A stretch of DNA of 64,000 nt, taken from positions 1 to 64,000 of the forward strand of contig CAYJJI010000004.1 of NCBI GenBank assembly GCA_964370475.1. Reading direction: 5' to 3'. Of this stretch, positions 19,176-28,792 are shown in pieces. Source of the DNA: CAYJCL01 sp964370475 (GTDB lineage Bacteria > Bacillota_I > Bacilli_A > RF39 > UBA660). A program made the position numbers and the translations under genes. Numbering within the stretch: the first letter of the stretch is position 1; every line of letters begins with the position of its first letter. Below the pieces are notes generated by a model. That model was not told the origin of the DNA. It searched no databases and saw nothing but the letters and a program-made list of their open reading frames with translations.

Positions 19176-19191
19176 ATTTAAAAGGTAAAAT

Positions 19192-19683
19192 ATGTTTGTA
19201 GATTTAATAACGAAAATGCCTGTTGAAAACATTATTGAATTAGATGATGAAATTTATCCAATAATTAAAGTGTTATGGGATAAAGGTTATAAAACTAAAT
19301 ATTGTTGTGCTGGTCACAACGAAGTATGTTATATTGAATATTACGGCGAAGAGCCAAAAAAAATACATGATCTTTATAAAAATTATCAAAAAATTCAAAT
19401 TTATATATGTTTTGATGGCACATATGAATTTGCAGACAAACCAGAAGGTTTTGATATATATGATGCAGAACTGTTTCAAAATTTAAATACCAAAACCAAA
19501 TCAACTGGAGATGTAATGGTAGAATGCATAATTAATATATTTGATAAAAATAATGTGATGAAAAGTTCTAAGGAAATTGATTATCAATTACATTATTATC
19601 AAAACGAACTATTAAAATGGGCAAATAATTTACCAAATATAAATGAAAGTATTTATAAAAAAGAAAGGAAAAATAAAATATGA
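19192..19683 (+). CDS. Unknown protein with KGYxTxxCCAGH motif, between grpE and dnaK
   Basis: A 163-residue soluble protein. The only clear landmark is residues ~31-42, DKGYKTKYCCAGHNE: adjacent cysteines followed by GH, a possible metal site. I have the impression that similar motifs occur in small uncharacterised Firmicute and phage proteins but cannot name a family. The rest is aromatic-rich beta/alpha sequence. Ribosome site aaaggta. The stop TGA overlaps the dnaK ATG by 4 bases, so it is translated within the heat-shock operon and may be coupled to dnaK. Its place in the operon is unusual; a stress role is inference only. Confidence 0.7.
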   Translation: MFVDLITKMPVENIIELDDEIYPIIKVLWDKGYKTKYCCAGHNEVCYIEYYGEEPKKIHDLYKNYQKIQIYICFDGTYEFADKPEGFDIYDAELFQNLNTKTKSTGDVMVECIINIFDKNNVMKSSKEIDYQLHYYQNELLKWANNLPNINESIYKKERKNKI

Positions 19684-21494
19684 GTAAAATAATAGGAATA
19701 GATTTAGGTACAACAAATAGTTGTGTCGCTGTTATGGAAGGTGGAGAAGCGAAAGTAATCCCTAACGCAGAAGGGAATCGTACAACACCATCAGTAGTAG
19801 CAAAAAAAGGGACAGATGAATTAGTTGGAGAAACTGCAAAAAGACAAGCAGTAACTAATCCAAATACAGTTATATCTGTAAAAAGAAAAATCGGAACAAC
19901 TGAAAAAGTTGAAATGGACGGAAAAAAATATACAGCTGAAGAAATAAGTGCAAAAATTTTAGGAAAATTAAAAGCAGATGCGGAAAGCTACTTGGGAGAG
20001 ACTGTTACTAAAGCAGTAATTACAGTTCCAGCATACTTTAATGATGCAGAACGTCAAGCAACAAAAAATGCAGGTAAAATTGCTGGTTTAGAAGTTGAAA
20101 GAATAATCAACGAACCAACAGCAGCAGCGCTTGCTTACGGAATAGATAAACAAGATGATGCCCATACAATTTTAGTATATGACTTAGGTGGAGGAACATT
20201 CGACGTATCAATCCTTGAATTAGGAGATGGAGTGTTCGAAGTTAAATCAACAAGCGGAAATAACCGTTTAGGTGGAGATGACTTTGATAAAAAAGTAATG
20301 GACTATATAGTTTCAGAATACAAAAAAGAATCAGGAATGGATTTATCTAAAGATAAAATGGCTATGCAACGTATTAAAGATGCAGCAGAAAAAGCTAAAA
20401 AAGATTTATCAGGAATGAGCACAACACAAATATCAATCCCATTCATCACACAAACAGAAGATGGACCTGGACATTTAGAATTAAGTTTAACTAAATCTAA
20501 ATTTGAAGAATTATGTATGGATTTATTCGAATCTACATTAAAACCAATAAAAAATGCACTGAAAGATGCAAAAATGACATCAAAAGATATAGATAAAGTT
20601 ATTTTAGTAGGTGGATCTACAAGAATTCCATATATCCAAGAATTAGTAAAAAAAGAATTAGGTAAAGAACCATCTAAAGGAGTAAATCCAGATGAAGTAG
20701 TTGCTATGGGAGCTGCAATACAAGGTGGAGTATTAACTGGAGAAGTTGATGACTTAGTATTATTAGATGTAACACCATTATCACTTGGTATTGAAACTAT
20801 GGGTAATGTAATGACTGTTTTAATTCCAAGAAATACAACAATCCCAACATCAAAATCACAAGTATTCTCAACAGCTGCAGATAATCAACCAGCAGTAGAT
20901 ATCCATATCTTGCAAGGTGAAAGACCTATGGTACAAGATAATAAAACTTTAGGAAGATTCCAATTAAATAACATACCTCCAGCACCAAGAGGAATACCTC
21001 AAATCGAAGTTAAATTTGATATTGATGCAAACGGTATTGTTAACGTAACAGCTAAAGATTTAGGAACTAATAAAGAACAAAGTATCACAATCACAGCTAG
21101 CGGAGCGTTATCAGAAGAAGAAATAGAAAAAATGATGAAAGATGCAGAAGCTAATAAAGAAGCTGATGAATTAAGAAAAGAAGAAGCGGATTTAAGAAAT
21201 GAATCTGATGGAATAATATTTGCGACTGAAAAAGCAATCAAAGACCTTGGAGACAAAGTTAGTGATGAAGATAAAACAGAAGCAGAAGAATTAATCAAAG
21301 TTCTTAAAGAAAAACTAGAGGGAACTGATTTAGAAGAAATTAAGAATGCAAAAGAAAAGCTAAATGAAAAAGCTATGGCTCTTGCTACAAAAGTTTACGA
21401 AGAAGCATCAAAATCAACAGTTGCAGAAAATGTTGAAGATGATGATCCTAAAGAAGAATCAGAAATCAAAGAAGCAAATTACGAAGAAAAATAA
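19680..21494 (+). CDS. dnaK: Chaperone protein DnaK (Hsp70)
   Basis: A 604-residue Hsp70. The nucleotide-binding domain shows IGIDLGTTNSCVAV at 4-17, DLGGGTFDVSIL and the VGGSTRIP motif. The substrate-binding domain follows LLDVTPLSLGIETMG, and the helical lid ends in an acidic tail. Length is normal for Gram-positives. Ribosome site aaagga. Followed by a strong hairpin before pepF. Confidence 0.98.
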   Translation: MSKIIGIDLGTTNSCVAVMEGGEAKVIPNAEGNRTTPSVVAKKGTDELVGETAKRQAVTNPNTVISVKRKIGTTEKVEMDGKKYTAEEISAKILGKLKADAESYLGETVTKAVITVPAYFNDAERQATKNAGKIAGLEVERIINEPTAAALAYGIDKQDDAHTILVYDLGGGTFDVSILELGDGVFEVKSTSGNNRLGGDDFDKKVMDYIVSEYKKESGMDLSKDKMAMQRIKDAAEKAKKDLSGMSTTQISIPFITQTEDGPGHLELSLTKSKFEELCMDLFESTLKPIKNALKDAKMTSKDIDKVILVGGSTRIPYIQELVKKELGKEPSKGVNPDEVVAMGAAIQGGVLTGEVDDLVLLDVTPLSLGIETMGNVMTVLIPRNTTIPTSKSQVFSTAADNQPAVDIHILQGERPMVQDNKTLGRFQLNNIPPAPRGIPQIEVKFDIDANGIVNVTAKDLGTNKEQSITITASGALSEEEIEKMMKDAEANKEADELRKEEADLRNESDGIIFATEKAIKDLGDKVSDEDKTEAEELIKVLKEKLEGTDLEEIKNAKEKLNEKAMALATKVYEEASKSTVAENVEDDDPKEESEIKEANYEEK

Positions 21495-21495
21495 T

Positions 21496-21525
21496 ATAAA
21501 AGTTCTAGGAAACTAGAACTTTTAT
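21496..21525 (+). terminator. Perfect 13-bp hairpin between dnaK and pepF
   Basis: Arms 21496-21508 and 21513-21525 pair perfectly around a GAAA tetraloop. The T-run is only TTTT within the arm, so it may be a leaky terminator or an mRNA-stabilising stem separating dnaK from the downstream genes. Confidence 0.65.
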
Positions 21526-21540
21526 CTAATAGGAGAAAAA

Positions 21541-23346
21541 ATGGAAGAATTAAAACCTAGAAGTGAAATAGATAATAAAAACAAATGGTCAATCAACGAT
21601 TTATATGTAAGTGAAGAAAAATTCAATGAAAAATTAAATAATATCGAAAAATTAATCGAAAAAATAATTCAATTTAAAGAAAATATAACAAAAAGTAGTG
21701 AATCGTTACTAAAGTTCATGGACATAGAAGAACAATTAGATCGTGAGATATCTACAGTTTATATTTATGCAAAAATGAAACTGGATGAAGATACTACAAA
21801 TGACTCAAGTAAATCATTAATGGAAGATATGATAAAACTATATAGTAAAGTAATTGAAGCAGCAGCTTTTGGTAATCCAGAAATTATTGCAGCAGGATAT
21901 AATCTAATAAAAGAATATATAAAAGAAAACAAAGATTTAGAAAAATATTCATTCTATTTTGAACAAATGTTTAGATATGAAAAACACACATTATCAAAAG
22001 AAGAAGAAGAATTACTATCAAAATTCACAAGCATTAATGATGCAGGTAAAACAATATATTATAATCTTTGTAATGCTGATATAGACCTTGGTACAATAGA
22101 AGATGAAGAAGGCAAAGAAGTTTCACTTACTCAATCAAACTATACTAAGTTTCTAAGAAGTGAAAATGATAAACTAAGAAAATCAGCATTTCAAGGTATG
22201 TATAAATTTTATGAAAAACACATAAATACAATAAGTGAATGTTATAAAAATAAAGTAAAAGAAGAATACGTATACACTAAGATGAGAAATTATAAATCAT
22301 CATTAGAGAAAAGTCTATATAGTGATTCAATCGATTTATCTGTATATCAAAATTTAATTGATACAGTATCAAATAAAATTGAAGTAATTCATGAATATTT
22401 TAATTTCAAAAAAGAATTATTTGGATTATATAAAATGCACATGTACGATGCCTATTTAGAAATGAAAACAAGTAATGATTTAACATATAGTTACGAAACT
22501 GCTAAAAATATTATAATGGAAGCATTAAAACCTTTAGGTGAAGAATACATTAAAGATATAGAAAAAGCATTTTTAGAAAATTGGATTGATGTATATCCTA
22601 ACAAAGGTAAGAAGAGTGGAGCTTATAGTTGGGGAACTTACAAAACCAAACCATATATTTTACTTAACTATAATGAAACATTTGATGCTGTATCAACCGC
22701 AGCACATGAACTAGGTCATTCAATACATAGTCATTATTCTGATAAATATAATAATTACCATGAAGCTCAATATCCGATATTTTTAGCAGAAATTGCATCA
22801 ACAGTTAATGAAGTTTTATTAAGTGAATACATGCTAAACAATACAGAAAATGAAGAAGAAAAAATATATTATATAAATAATTTACTAGAATCAATTAAAT
22901 CAACATTAGTTAGACAAACAATGTTTGCTGAATTCGAAATGTTGATTCACAACAAAGAACAAGAAGGAACTCCTCTAACAGATAAAGTATTATCTGAAAC
23001 ATATTTTGATTTAATAAAAAAATATCATGGACCAGCTTTTGACTATGAAGACGATACAATTAAATATGAATGGGCAAGAATACCACATTTTTATACATCG
23101 TTTTATGTATATAAATATGCAACAGGTATCTCAGCGGCATTCCAAATAGCTTATGACATATTAGAAGGAAAAGAAGGAGCTAAAGAAAAATATTTAAAAT
23201 TTCTTTCATCAGGCGGTAGTGACTATCCATTAAATACTCTGAAAAAATGCGGAGTAGATATGTCATCTCCAGAACCAGTAGCTAAAACATTAGAAATATT
23301 CGAAGAAAAACTAAACAAGCTAAAAAAACTAACTAGAAAGAGGTAA
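21541..23346 (+). CDS. pepF: Oligoendopeptidase F (M3 family)
   Basis: A 601-residue cytoplasmic zinc metallopeptidase that degrades short peptides. The HExxH motif is in AAHELGHSIHSHY (H389, E390, H393), with the third ligand Glu in FLAEIASTVNE about 28 residues later. Length and the helical N-terminal half are typical. Ribosome site aggaga. It lies between dnaK and dnaJ, which are normally adjacent, and 6 bases before dnaJ, so it shares their transcript. Confidence 0.93.
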   Translation: MEELKPRSEIDNKNKWSINDLYVSEEKFNEKLNNIEKLIEKIIQFKENITKSSESLLKFMDIEEQLDREISTVYIYAKMKLDEDTTNDSSKSLMEDMIKLYSKVIEAAAFGNPEIIAAGYNLIKEYIKENKDLEKYSFYFEQMFRYEKHTLSKEEEELLSKFTSINDAGKTIYYNLCNADIDLGTIEDEEGKEVSLTQSNYTKFLRSENDKLRKSAFQGMYKFYEKHINTISECYKNKVKEEYVYTKMRNYKSSLEKSLYSDSIDLSVYQNLIDTVSNKIEVIHEYFNFKKELFGLYKMHMYDAYLEMKTSNDLTYSYETAKNIIMEALKPLGEEYIKDIEKAFLENWIDVYPNKGKKSGAYSWGTYKTKPYILLNYNETFDAVSTAAHELGHSIHSHYSDKYNNYHEAQYPIFLAEIASTVNEVLLSEYMLNNTENEEEKIYYINNLLESIKSTLVRQTMFAEFEMLIHNKEQEGTPLTDKVLSETYFDLIKKYHGPAFDYEDDTIKYEWARIPHFYTSFYVYKYATGISAAFQIAYDILEGKEGAKEKYLKFLSSGGSDYPLNTLKKCGVDMSSPEPVAKTLEIFEEKLNKLKKLTRKR

Positions 23347-23352
23347 AACAAG

Positions 23353-24468
23353 TTGGCAAAAAAAGATTATTATGAAACATTAGGAGTAGATAAATCAGCT
23401 GACCAAGCAACAATAAAAAGTGCTTTCAGAAAGCTAGCAAAAAAATATCACCCTGATATAAATAAAGAACCAGATGCAGAAGCAAAGTTCAAAGAAATAG
23501 GGGAAGCATACTCGATATTAAGTGACGAACAAAAAAAAGCATCTTACGATCAATTTGGACATTCAGCATTTGAACAAGGCGGAGGTCATGGTAGTTATGG
23601 TGGATTTGATCCTAATGATATAGATCTTGGAAGTATTTTCGGAGATCTGTTTGGTGGAGGATTTAACTTCGGCGGATTCGGAGGAAGTCGTGGAAGAAAA
23701 AATGGACCACAAAAAGGAGCGGATCTTCTAGTACGAGTAAATCTGTCATTTGAAGAAGCAGTTCACGGTTGTGAAAAATCAATAGATCTAGATCTAAATA
23801 CAACATGTGATAAATGTGACGGAAAAGGTGGATTTGATGTAACATCGTGTTCAACTTGTGGAGGATCAGGACAAGTAGTTACACAACAAAGAACAATGTT
23901 TGGTGTATTCCAAAGTGCAACGACATGTCCAGATTGCGGTGGAGCAGGAAAAACATATAAAGAAAAATGCTCTGAATGTCGTGGCAAAGGTTCCGTAATT
24001 AAAAACAAAGAAATTGAAATAAAAGTGCCAGAAGGTGTAGACACTGGTCATCAATTAAGAATAACAGGTAAAGGAAGTAGTGGAATCAATGGCGGTAAAA
24101 ATGGTGACATTTACTTTGAATTCAAAGTAAAAGAACATCCATTATTTGAACGTTCGAACAACGATATAACAATAGAACTTCCATTAACTATAACAGAAGC
24201 AATTTTTGGAACTAAAAAAGAAATCCCAACAATTCATGGAAATCTTATGTTAGATATAGATTCAGGAACTCAAACTAATGATAAATATCGTATCAAAGGT
24301 AAAGGTGTAAAAGATCCAAATAGTTCAAGATATGGTGATATGTATGTAATAGCTAAAGTTATTACACCAACAAAACTAAGCAGTAAACAAAAAAATATCT
24401 TAAAAGAACTAAAAGAAACAGATCTAGATGGTGAATCAGAGTTCAAAAAGTTCAATAAATATTTATAA
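23353..24468 (+). CDS. dnaJ: Chaperone protein DnaJ (Hsp40)
   Basis: A 371-residue type I DnaJ. The J domain (1-70) has YHPDINKE with the HPD that stimulates DnaK. A G/F-rich linker follows, then four CxxCxGxG zinc repeats (CDKCDGKG, CSTCGGSG, CPDCGGAG, CSECRGKG), and the C-terminal substrate domain. The start is TTG at 23353: AAAKKDYYETLG begins right there and no upstream ATG fits. Ribosome site aggtaaa overlaps the pepF stop. Confidence 0.96.
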   Translation: MAKKDYYETLGVDKSADQATIKSAFRKLAKKYHPDINKEPDAEAKFKEIGEAYSILSDEQKKASYDQFGHSAFEQGGGHGSYGGFDPNDIDLGSIFGDLFGGGFNFGGFGGSRGRKNGPQKGADLLVRVNLSFEEAVHGCEKSIDLDLNTTCDKCDGKGGFDVTSCSTCGGSGQVVTQQRTMFGVFQSATTCPDCGGAGKTYKEKCSECRGKGSVIKNKEIEIKVPEGVDTGHQLRITGKGSSGINGGKNGDIYFEFKVKEHPLFERSNNDITIELPLTITEAIFGTKKEIPTIHGNLMLDIDSGTQTNDKYRIKGKGVKDPNSSRYGDMYVIAKVITPTKLSSKQKNILKELKETDLDGESEFKKFNKYL

Positions 24469-24923
24469 TGAAAATTCAACTTACATCATTAAATATTGAA
24501 ACATTTAATTCTAAGAACGAAGAACATTTAAAATATTTAAAAGAACTTATTAATGACCAAACTATTAAAGAAAGATTCACTGGTCTAAATTTGAAAATAA
24601 AAAAAGAAAGCAAAGAATTCGAACTAGATAGAGGATACTTAGTTTCGATTGAAGATAAAATAATAGGATATGTAGGAATAAGTAATATTAACTTACACAA
24701 TCAAATATACTTAAGAATAACAATTAGAAATCAATATAGAAATAGAGGGTTAGCAACTGAAACTTTAAATGAAATTTCAGAATATCTAACTACTAAATAT
24801 GATTTAGAAAGTATTAGATTAGTTATAGCAAAAGATAATATATCATCATTAAAAAGTGCTTCAAAATCAGGATTTACTTGGATAGAAAATGATATCTATG
24901 CTTTCAAAAAAACAAGGATTTAA
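24468..24923 (+). CDS. GNAT-family N-acetyltransferase
   Basis: A 151-residue RimJ/RimL-like acetyltransferase. It has LRITIRNQYRNRGLATETLNEI, where the acetyl-CoA loop (Q/RxxGxG/A) appears as RNQYRNRGLA, and a C-terminal IAKDNISSLKSASKSGF motif typical of the fold. The substrate is unknown. The ATG shares a base with the dnaJ stop. A bidirectional terminator overlaps its end. Confidence 0.88.
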   Translation: MKIQLTSLNIETFNSKNEEHLKYLKELINDQTIKERFTGLNLKIKKESKEFELDRGYLVSIEDKIIGYVGISNINLHNQIYLRITIRNQYRNRGLATETLNEISEYLTTKYDLESIRLVIAKDNISSLKSASKSGFTWIENDIYAFKKTRI

Positions 24924-24940
24924 TTAAATCCTTGTTTTTT
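24907..24940. terminator. Bidirectional terminator
   Basis: A palindromic stem centred on 24922-24925 (core aaggattt/aaatcctt) flanked by A-run and T-run. It ends both the heat-shock operon (+) and the minus-strand gene at 24920-25468. Confidence 0.9.
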
Positions 24941-25468
24941 ATTGAGACAAAATTCATTTTTACTACTATCTCCTAAATTTAAAAATGTATTATCTAAATT
25001 ATTTATCAAATCTAAAAATAATAAAGAAATAGCTCGATTATGTCCTCTATCAGTATTAAAAGCCATAACGAATTCAACATCACTAGCAGAACTACATATA
25101 AATTTAAATCCTACTTTATTTCTTAAAATTATAAGAACGTTACATTCTAAATTTTCGTTCCATTCATCACTTATTAAAATTACTTCGCTAGAACTAATAA
25201 AATGATTAAAACCGTTAGAGTTTGCTTCAACATCACATAACTTAGTAAAAAATAAATTAAAAGTTTCAATAACTACCGGACTTAAAAATTCATCAGTTAA
25301 TAATACTTCATTACTTTTACTATTATTATAAAAATTAAAATAAACATCACCGTTACGACTTTGTTTTAAACTAACAACAATATTTTCACCTTTGAAAAAA
25401 TATTCGTAATCGCTTCCAAATATTCCACCATTATAATCTTCTCTAAAAAAATCTGTAATAACGTTCAT
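24920..25468 (-). CDS. Unknown cytoplasmic protein
   Basis: A 182-residue soluble protein with no recognised motif. It reads as alternating beta and aromatic-rich segments (YFNFYNNSKSN, VVIETFNLFFTKLCD, CNVLIILRNKVGFKFICSS), consistent with an alpha/beta fold. The minus strand shows aggtgg before the ATG and TATAAT at plus 25485-25490 just upstream, preceded by the typA terminator, so it is its own unit. No neighbour suggests a role. Confidence 0.7.
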   Translation of the reverse strand: MNVITDFFREDYNGGIFGSDYEYFFKGENIVVSLKQSRNGDVYFNFYNNSKSNEVLLTDEFLSPVVIETFNLFFTKLCDVEANSNGFNHFISSSEVILISDEWNENLECNVLIILRNKVGFKFICSSASDVEFVMAFNTDRGHNRAISLLFLDLINNLDNTFLNLGDSSKNEFCLNKKQGFN

Positions 25469-25484
25469 AATACCACCTAAAGAG

Positions 25485-25490
25485 ATTATA
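25485..25490 (-). promoter_or_regulatory. -10 element for the minus-strand unknown gene
   Basis: TATAAT on the minus strand, about 16 bases before the ATG at 25468. It is directly after the T-run of the typA terminator; no convincing -35. Confidence 0.5.
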
Positions 25491-25493
25491 TCA

Positions 25494-25522
25494 CGAAAAA
25501 AGAAAAGTTATTTAACTTTTCT
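25494..25522 (-). terminator. typA terminator
   Basis: Stem agaaaagtta/taacttttct (25501-25510 with 25513-25522) followed, on the minus strand, by a U-run (plus 25495-25500). It overlaps the typA stop. Confidence 0.8.
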
Positions 25523-27310
25523 ATTTCTTTCATTTGGATCTAATATTTTTTTACGAAGTCTAATTTCAGCAGGAGTAATTTCAACATATTCATCATCTTC
25601 AATAAACTCTAAAGCTTCTTCTAAACTAAATACTTTAGGTCTAATTAAGTTAATTGCTTCATCAGCTCCAGAAGAACGAGTATTTGTTAATTGCTTGTTC
25701 TTACAAGGATTAACATTTAAATCATTATCACGGTTATTAATTCCGATTATCATACCCACATAAACATCAGTAGCAGGATTAATAATCATAGTACCACGTT
25801 CTTGTAAGTTAAATAATGAATATCCTAAAGCTTTACCACTTTCCATAGAAACTAATACACCATTCTTACGTCCACTAATAACTCCAACATAAGGTTTATA
25901 AGTATCAAAACTTCTAACCATTATACCTTCACCCTTAGTATTAGTAATAAATGCACTTCTATATCCAATTAACCCTCTAGTAGGAGCAGAGAACTCTAAA
26001 TGAGTATATCCTTCTTCATTAGTAGTCATTATCTCCAACATTGCTTTACGCTCTTGTAAATCACTAATAACAGTACTAGCAAAATCACTTGGAGTATTAA
26101 CTATAACTTTTTCAAAAGGTTCACATTTAGTACCATCTATTTCTTGAAATAAAACTTCTGGTTTAGATACACTAAGTTCATAACCTTCACGTCTCATATT
26201 TTCAAGTAATATAGATAAATGTAATTCACCACGTCCAGATACTTTATATCCATCAGTTCCATCTAATTCTTCAACTAATAAACCAACATTAGTTTCTAAT
26301 TCTTTTTCTAATCTTTCTTTGATGTGTCTAGTAGTTAAAAACTTACCACTTTTCCCAACAAAAGGAGAATTATTTACTAAAAAATTCATAGATAGAGTAG
26401 GTCTTTCAATAATAATAGGAGCTAAAGGATCGATAACATCTTTAGTATTAATTGTATCTCCTATAGATATATCATTACATCCAGCTACTATTACGATATC
26501 ACCATAATAAGCAACATCTTTTTCTACACGTTTAATTCCTTCATTAACAAACAATTTACTAACTCTAAACGAACTAGTAGAACCATCATTTCTTACTAAA
26601 GTAACAGTTTCACCATTTTTAATTTTACCTTTAGTAACACGTCCAATACCTAAACGACCTATAAAAGAATCATAATCCAAAGAAGATATTTGTAATTGTA
26701 AATTATCATCTTCACTACCTTTATAAGCTTCAGTTTGTTTTAACACAGTTTCAAGTAAAGGATTAATATTAGTTGATTCATCTTCAATATTATATTTAGC
26801 AATACCATCTCTAGCAACACCATATATAATAGGGAAGTCTAATTGCTCATCAGTAGCATTCAACTCCATAAACAAATCAAAAGTCATATCAACAACTTCT
26901 TGAGCTCTTGCATCTTTCTTATCAATTTTATTAATAAATAAAATTGGTTTAAGATTTTGTTCTAAAGCTTTCTTTAAAACGAATCTAGTTTGAGGCATAG
27001 GCCCTTCGCTACTATCAACGATTAATACAACTGTATCTACAGTTTTAATAATTCTTTCAACTTCTGAACTGAAATCAGCATGACCAGGAGTATCAACTAT
27101 ATTAATTTTATAATCGTTATAACGAATAGCACAGTTTTTAGCATAGATTGTGATACCTCTTTCTCTTTCGATATCATCGCTATCCATTACACAATCTACA
27201 ACTTCTTCATTAGCTCTAAAAACACCGTTTTGATCAAGTAGGGCATCTACCAAAGTACTTTTCCCTGCATCTACGTGTGCTACTACAGCAATATTAATAA
27301 TCTTTTCCAT
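25508..27310 (-). CDS. typA: GTP-binding protein TypA/BipA
   Basis: A 600-residue translational GTPase. G1 VAHVDAGKSTLVDALL at ~8-23, RERGITIYAK switch, DTPGHADF (G3), NKIDKKDAR (G4). EF-G-like domains and the BipA C-terminal region (TRGLIGYRSAFIT, GMIIGINNRDNDL, TNTRSSGADEAI) follow. It binds 70S ribosomes and helps 50S maturation, especially in the cold. Minus strand, ribosome site aggaag. No confident promoter is seen in the 174-base gap to the divergent gene. Confidence 0.97.
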   Translation of the reverse strand: MEKIINIAVVAHVDAGKSTLVDALLDQNGVFRANEEVVDCVMDSDDIERERGITIYAKNCAIRYNDYKINIVDTPGHADFSSEVERIIKTVDTVVLIVDSSEGPMPQTRFVLKKALEQNLKPILFINKIDKKDARAQEVVDMTFDLFMELNATDEQLDFPIIYGVARDGIAKYNIEDESTNINPLLETVLKQTEAYKGSEDDNLQLQISSLDYDSFIGRLGIGRVTKGKIKNGETVTLVRNDGSTSSFRVSKLFVNEGIKRVEKDVAYYGDIVIVAGCNDISIGDTINTKDVIDPLAPIIIERPTLSMNFLVNNSPFVGKSGKFLTTRHIKERLEKELETNVGLLVEELDGTDGYKVSGRGELHLSILLENMRREGYELSVSKPEVLFQEIDGTKCEPFEKVIVNTPSDFASTVISDLQERKAMLEIMTTNEEGYTHLEFSAPTRGLIGYRSAFITNTKGEGIMVRSFDTYKPYVGVISGRKNGVLVSMESGKALGYSLFNLQERGTMIINPATDVYVGMIIGINNRDNDLNVNPCKNKQLTNTRSSGADEAINLIRPKVFSLEEALEFIEDDEYVEITPAEIRLRKKILDPNERNRKVK

Positions 27311-27431
27311 TTAAATCACTACTTCCTAAAAAGACACTATCAAAGATATTACTATATAATTACAAAAAAAGCAAGTAATATCGCCATTAATCTTCTAATA
27401 ATAGATTATATTATAAAACTATTTCTTTTCT

Positions 27432-27460
27432 TTGACATTTTATGTATAAATTGATATACT
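27432..27460 (+). promoter_or_regulatory. Promoter of the anchored protein at 27485
   Basis: TTGACA (27432-27437), 17 bases, TATACT (27455-27460) with TGa before it. Near consensus; ATG 25 bases downstream after aggtg. Confidence 0.85.
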
Positions 27461-27484
27461 TAATTAACATAGAGGTGTAAATAA

Positions 27485-28714
27485 ATGAGTAAAAAATATA
27501 AACATGTGTTAATGTCTTTATTAGTACTAATTATATTAACTATATATATAGGTTTTGACTATCAAAACTATCTAAGCGAAGCTGTAAATACCAGCGAAAG
27601 ACTGCTAGTATTACCTAGTAGTGACATAAACGTAAGCTATTTATCAGGAAATGAAATAGACTACACAAAAAATGCAGTAACAAAAATTTTTACAGTTACT
27701 AATACGAAATCAGAACCAATTAATTGGAATATAAATTTAGTTAATACAGTAGAACTATCCGAACAAAAAACAGCTACAATAAAAATTCAAGAAAATGGAT
27801 TAGTTATTTATGAAGAATTAATAACTTTAGATAGCTATAATGAATTAATGAATAATATAACTTTAGAAAGTAATATTACTAATGAATATATTATAAGTAT
27901 TGAATGTCAAAATATCGAAACTACTGGTAAAATACATATTAATACTATTAATGAAACGAAAAATGAATTAGCTAATAAAATATTGTCTAATAACAAAGTA
28001 GAACAATTAACAACTGTAGTAGGAGAGTTATCTACTACTGAAGAAGGTCTAATAAAAGGAATTGATGAGTATAAAGAAACTTATTATTTTAGAGGAATAT
28101 CAAATAATAACTATGTTTCATTTGCAAATTACAACTGGCGTATTGTTAGAATAGAAGGTAATGGTAACGTAAAACTTATATTAGATGAAGAACTAGGTGA
28201 TTTAAATTCATTTTATAGCAAAGATAGCCTAATATATGATGAATCAAATGCATATGTGATCTTAAATGAGTGGTATAACGAAATATTAAAAGAATACGAC
28301 GAAAAATTAGACCCAATGAACATAGTTACTGAAGAAACATTAAGTTCTACTAACTACTATGCATCATACGATCGACTAAACAAAGAAGATTATACAATCA
28401 ATCCAACAGGAACAGAATCAACATCAAAAATTGGTTTAATAAGTGTTGATGAAATTATCTATGCTGGTGGTAGCATAGGTGAAGAAAACGAAAATTTTTA
28501 TTTAGCTGATGATCTTAATATAAATTATATAGCAACAAATACACTGTTAAATAAAAATACAAGCAACAACATATATGTTTTAAATACTAAGACAGGTAGT
28601 GTAGTGACATATAATGCAGCATATGACACAAACCTAAGACCGGTAATAAGTATTAATGATAAAATAGAAGTATCAGGTAACGGAACACCAACTGACCCAT
28701 ACGTACTAAAATAA
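27485..28714 (+). CDS. Membrane-anchored surface protein with DUF6273-like domain
   Basis: A 409-residue protein with one N-terminal membrane segment (about 8-24) and an outer beta-rich region. From ~195 it carries FRGISNNNYVSFANYNWRIVRIEGNG, and the chain ends with GNGTPTDPYVLK. I recognise this layout (NYVxFxxxxWRIxRI..., C-terminal SGxGTxxDPYV) from surface proteins of AT-rich gut Firmicutes; DUF6273 is the nearest label I can offer. No catalytic residues can be assigned. It is monocistronic, with its own strong promoter and terminator. Confidence 0.65.
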   Translation: MSKKYKHVLMSLLVLIILTIYIGFDYQNYLSEAVNTSERLLVLPSSDINVSYLSGNEIDYTKNAVTKIFTVTNTKSEPINWNINLVNTVELSEQKTATIKIQENGLVIYEELITLDSYNELMNNITLESNITNEYIISIECQNIETTGKIHINTINETKNELANKILSNNKVEQLTTVVGELSTTEEGLIKGIDEYKETYYFRGISNNNYVSFANYNWRIVRIEGNGNVKLILDEELGDLNSFYSKDSLIYDESNAYVILNEWYNEILKEYDEKLDPMNIVTEETLSSTNYYASYDRLNKEDYTINPTGTESTSKIGLISVDEIIYAGGSIGEENENFYLADDLNINYIATNTLLNKNTSNNIYVLNTKTGSVVTYNAAYDTNLRPVISINDKIEVSGNGTPTDPYVLK

Positions 28715-28744
28715 TTGTCAACAATTGTCAATTATTTTTTTTTT
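28711..28744 (+). terminator. Rho-independent terminator
   Basis: ataattg (28711-28717) pairs with caattat (28729-28735) around an 11-base inner region, followed by ten Ts (28735-28744). It overlaps the stop. Confidence 0.7.
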
Positions 28745-28765
28745 GACAAATTTCTATTAATAATA

Positions 28766-28774
28766 TGATAAAAT
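28766..28774 (+). promoter_or_regulatory. Extended -10 promoter of the small TM protein
   Basis: TGaTAAAAT. A TTGACA at 28743 is 20 bases away, too far for a standard -35, so recognition probably relies on the extended -10. Confidence 0.5.
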
Positions 28775-28792
28775 AAATATGTGGTGATAACT

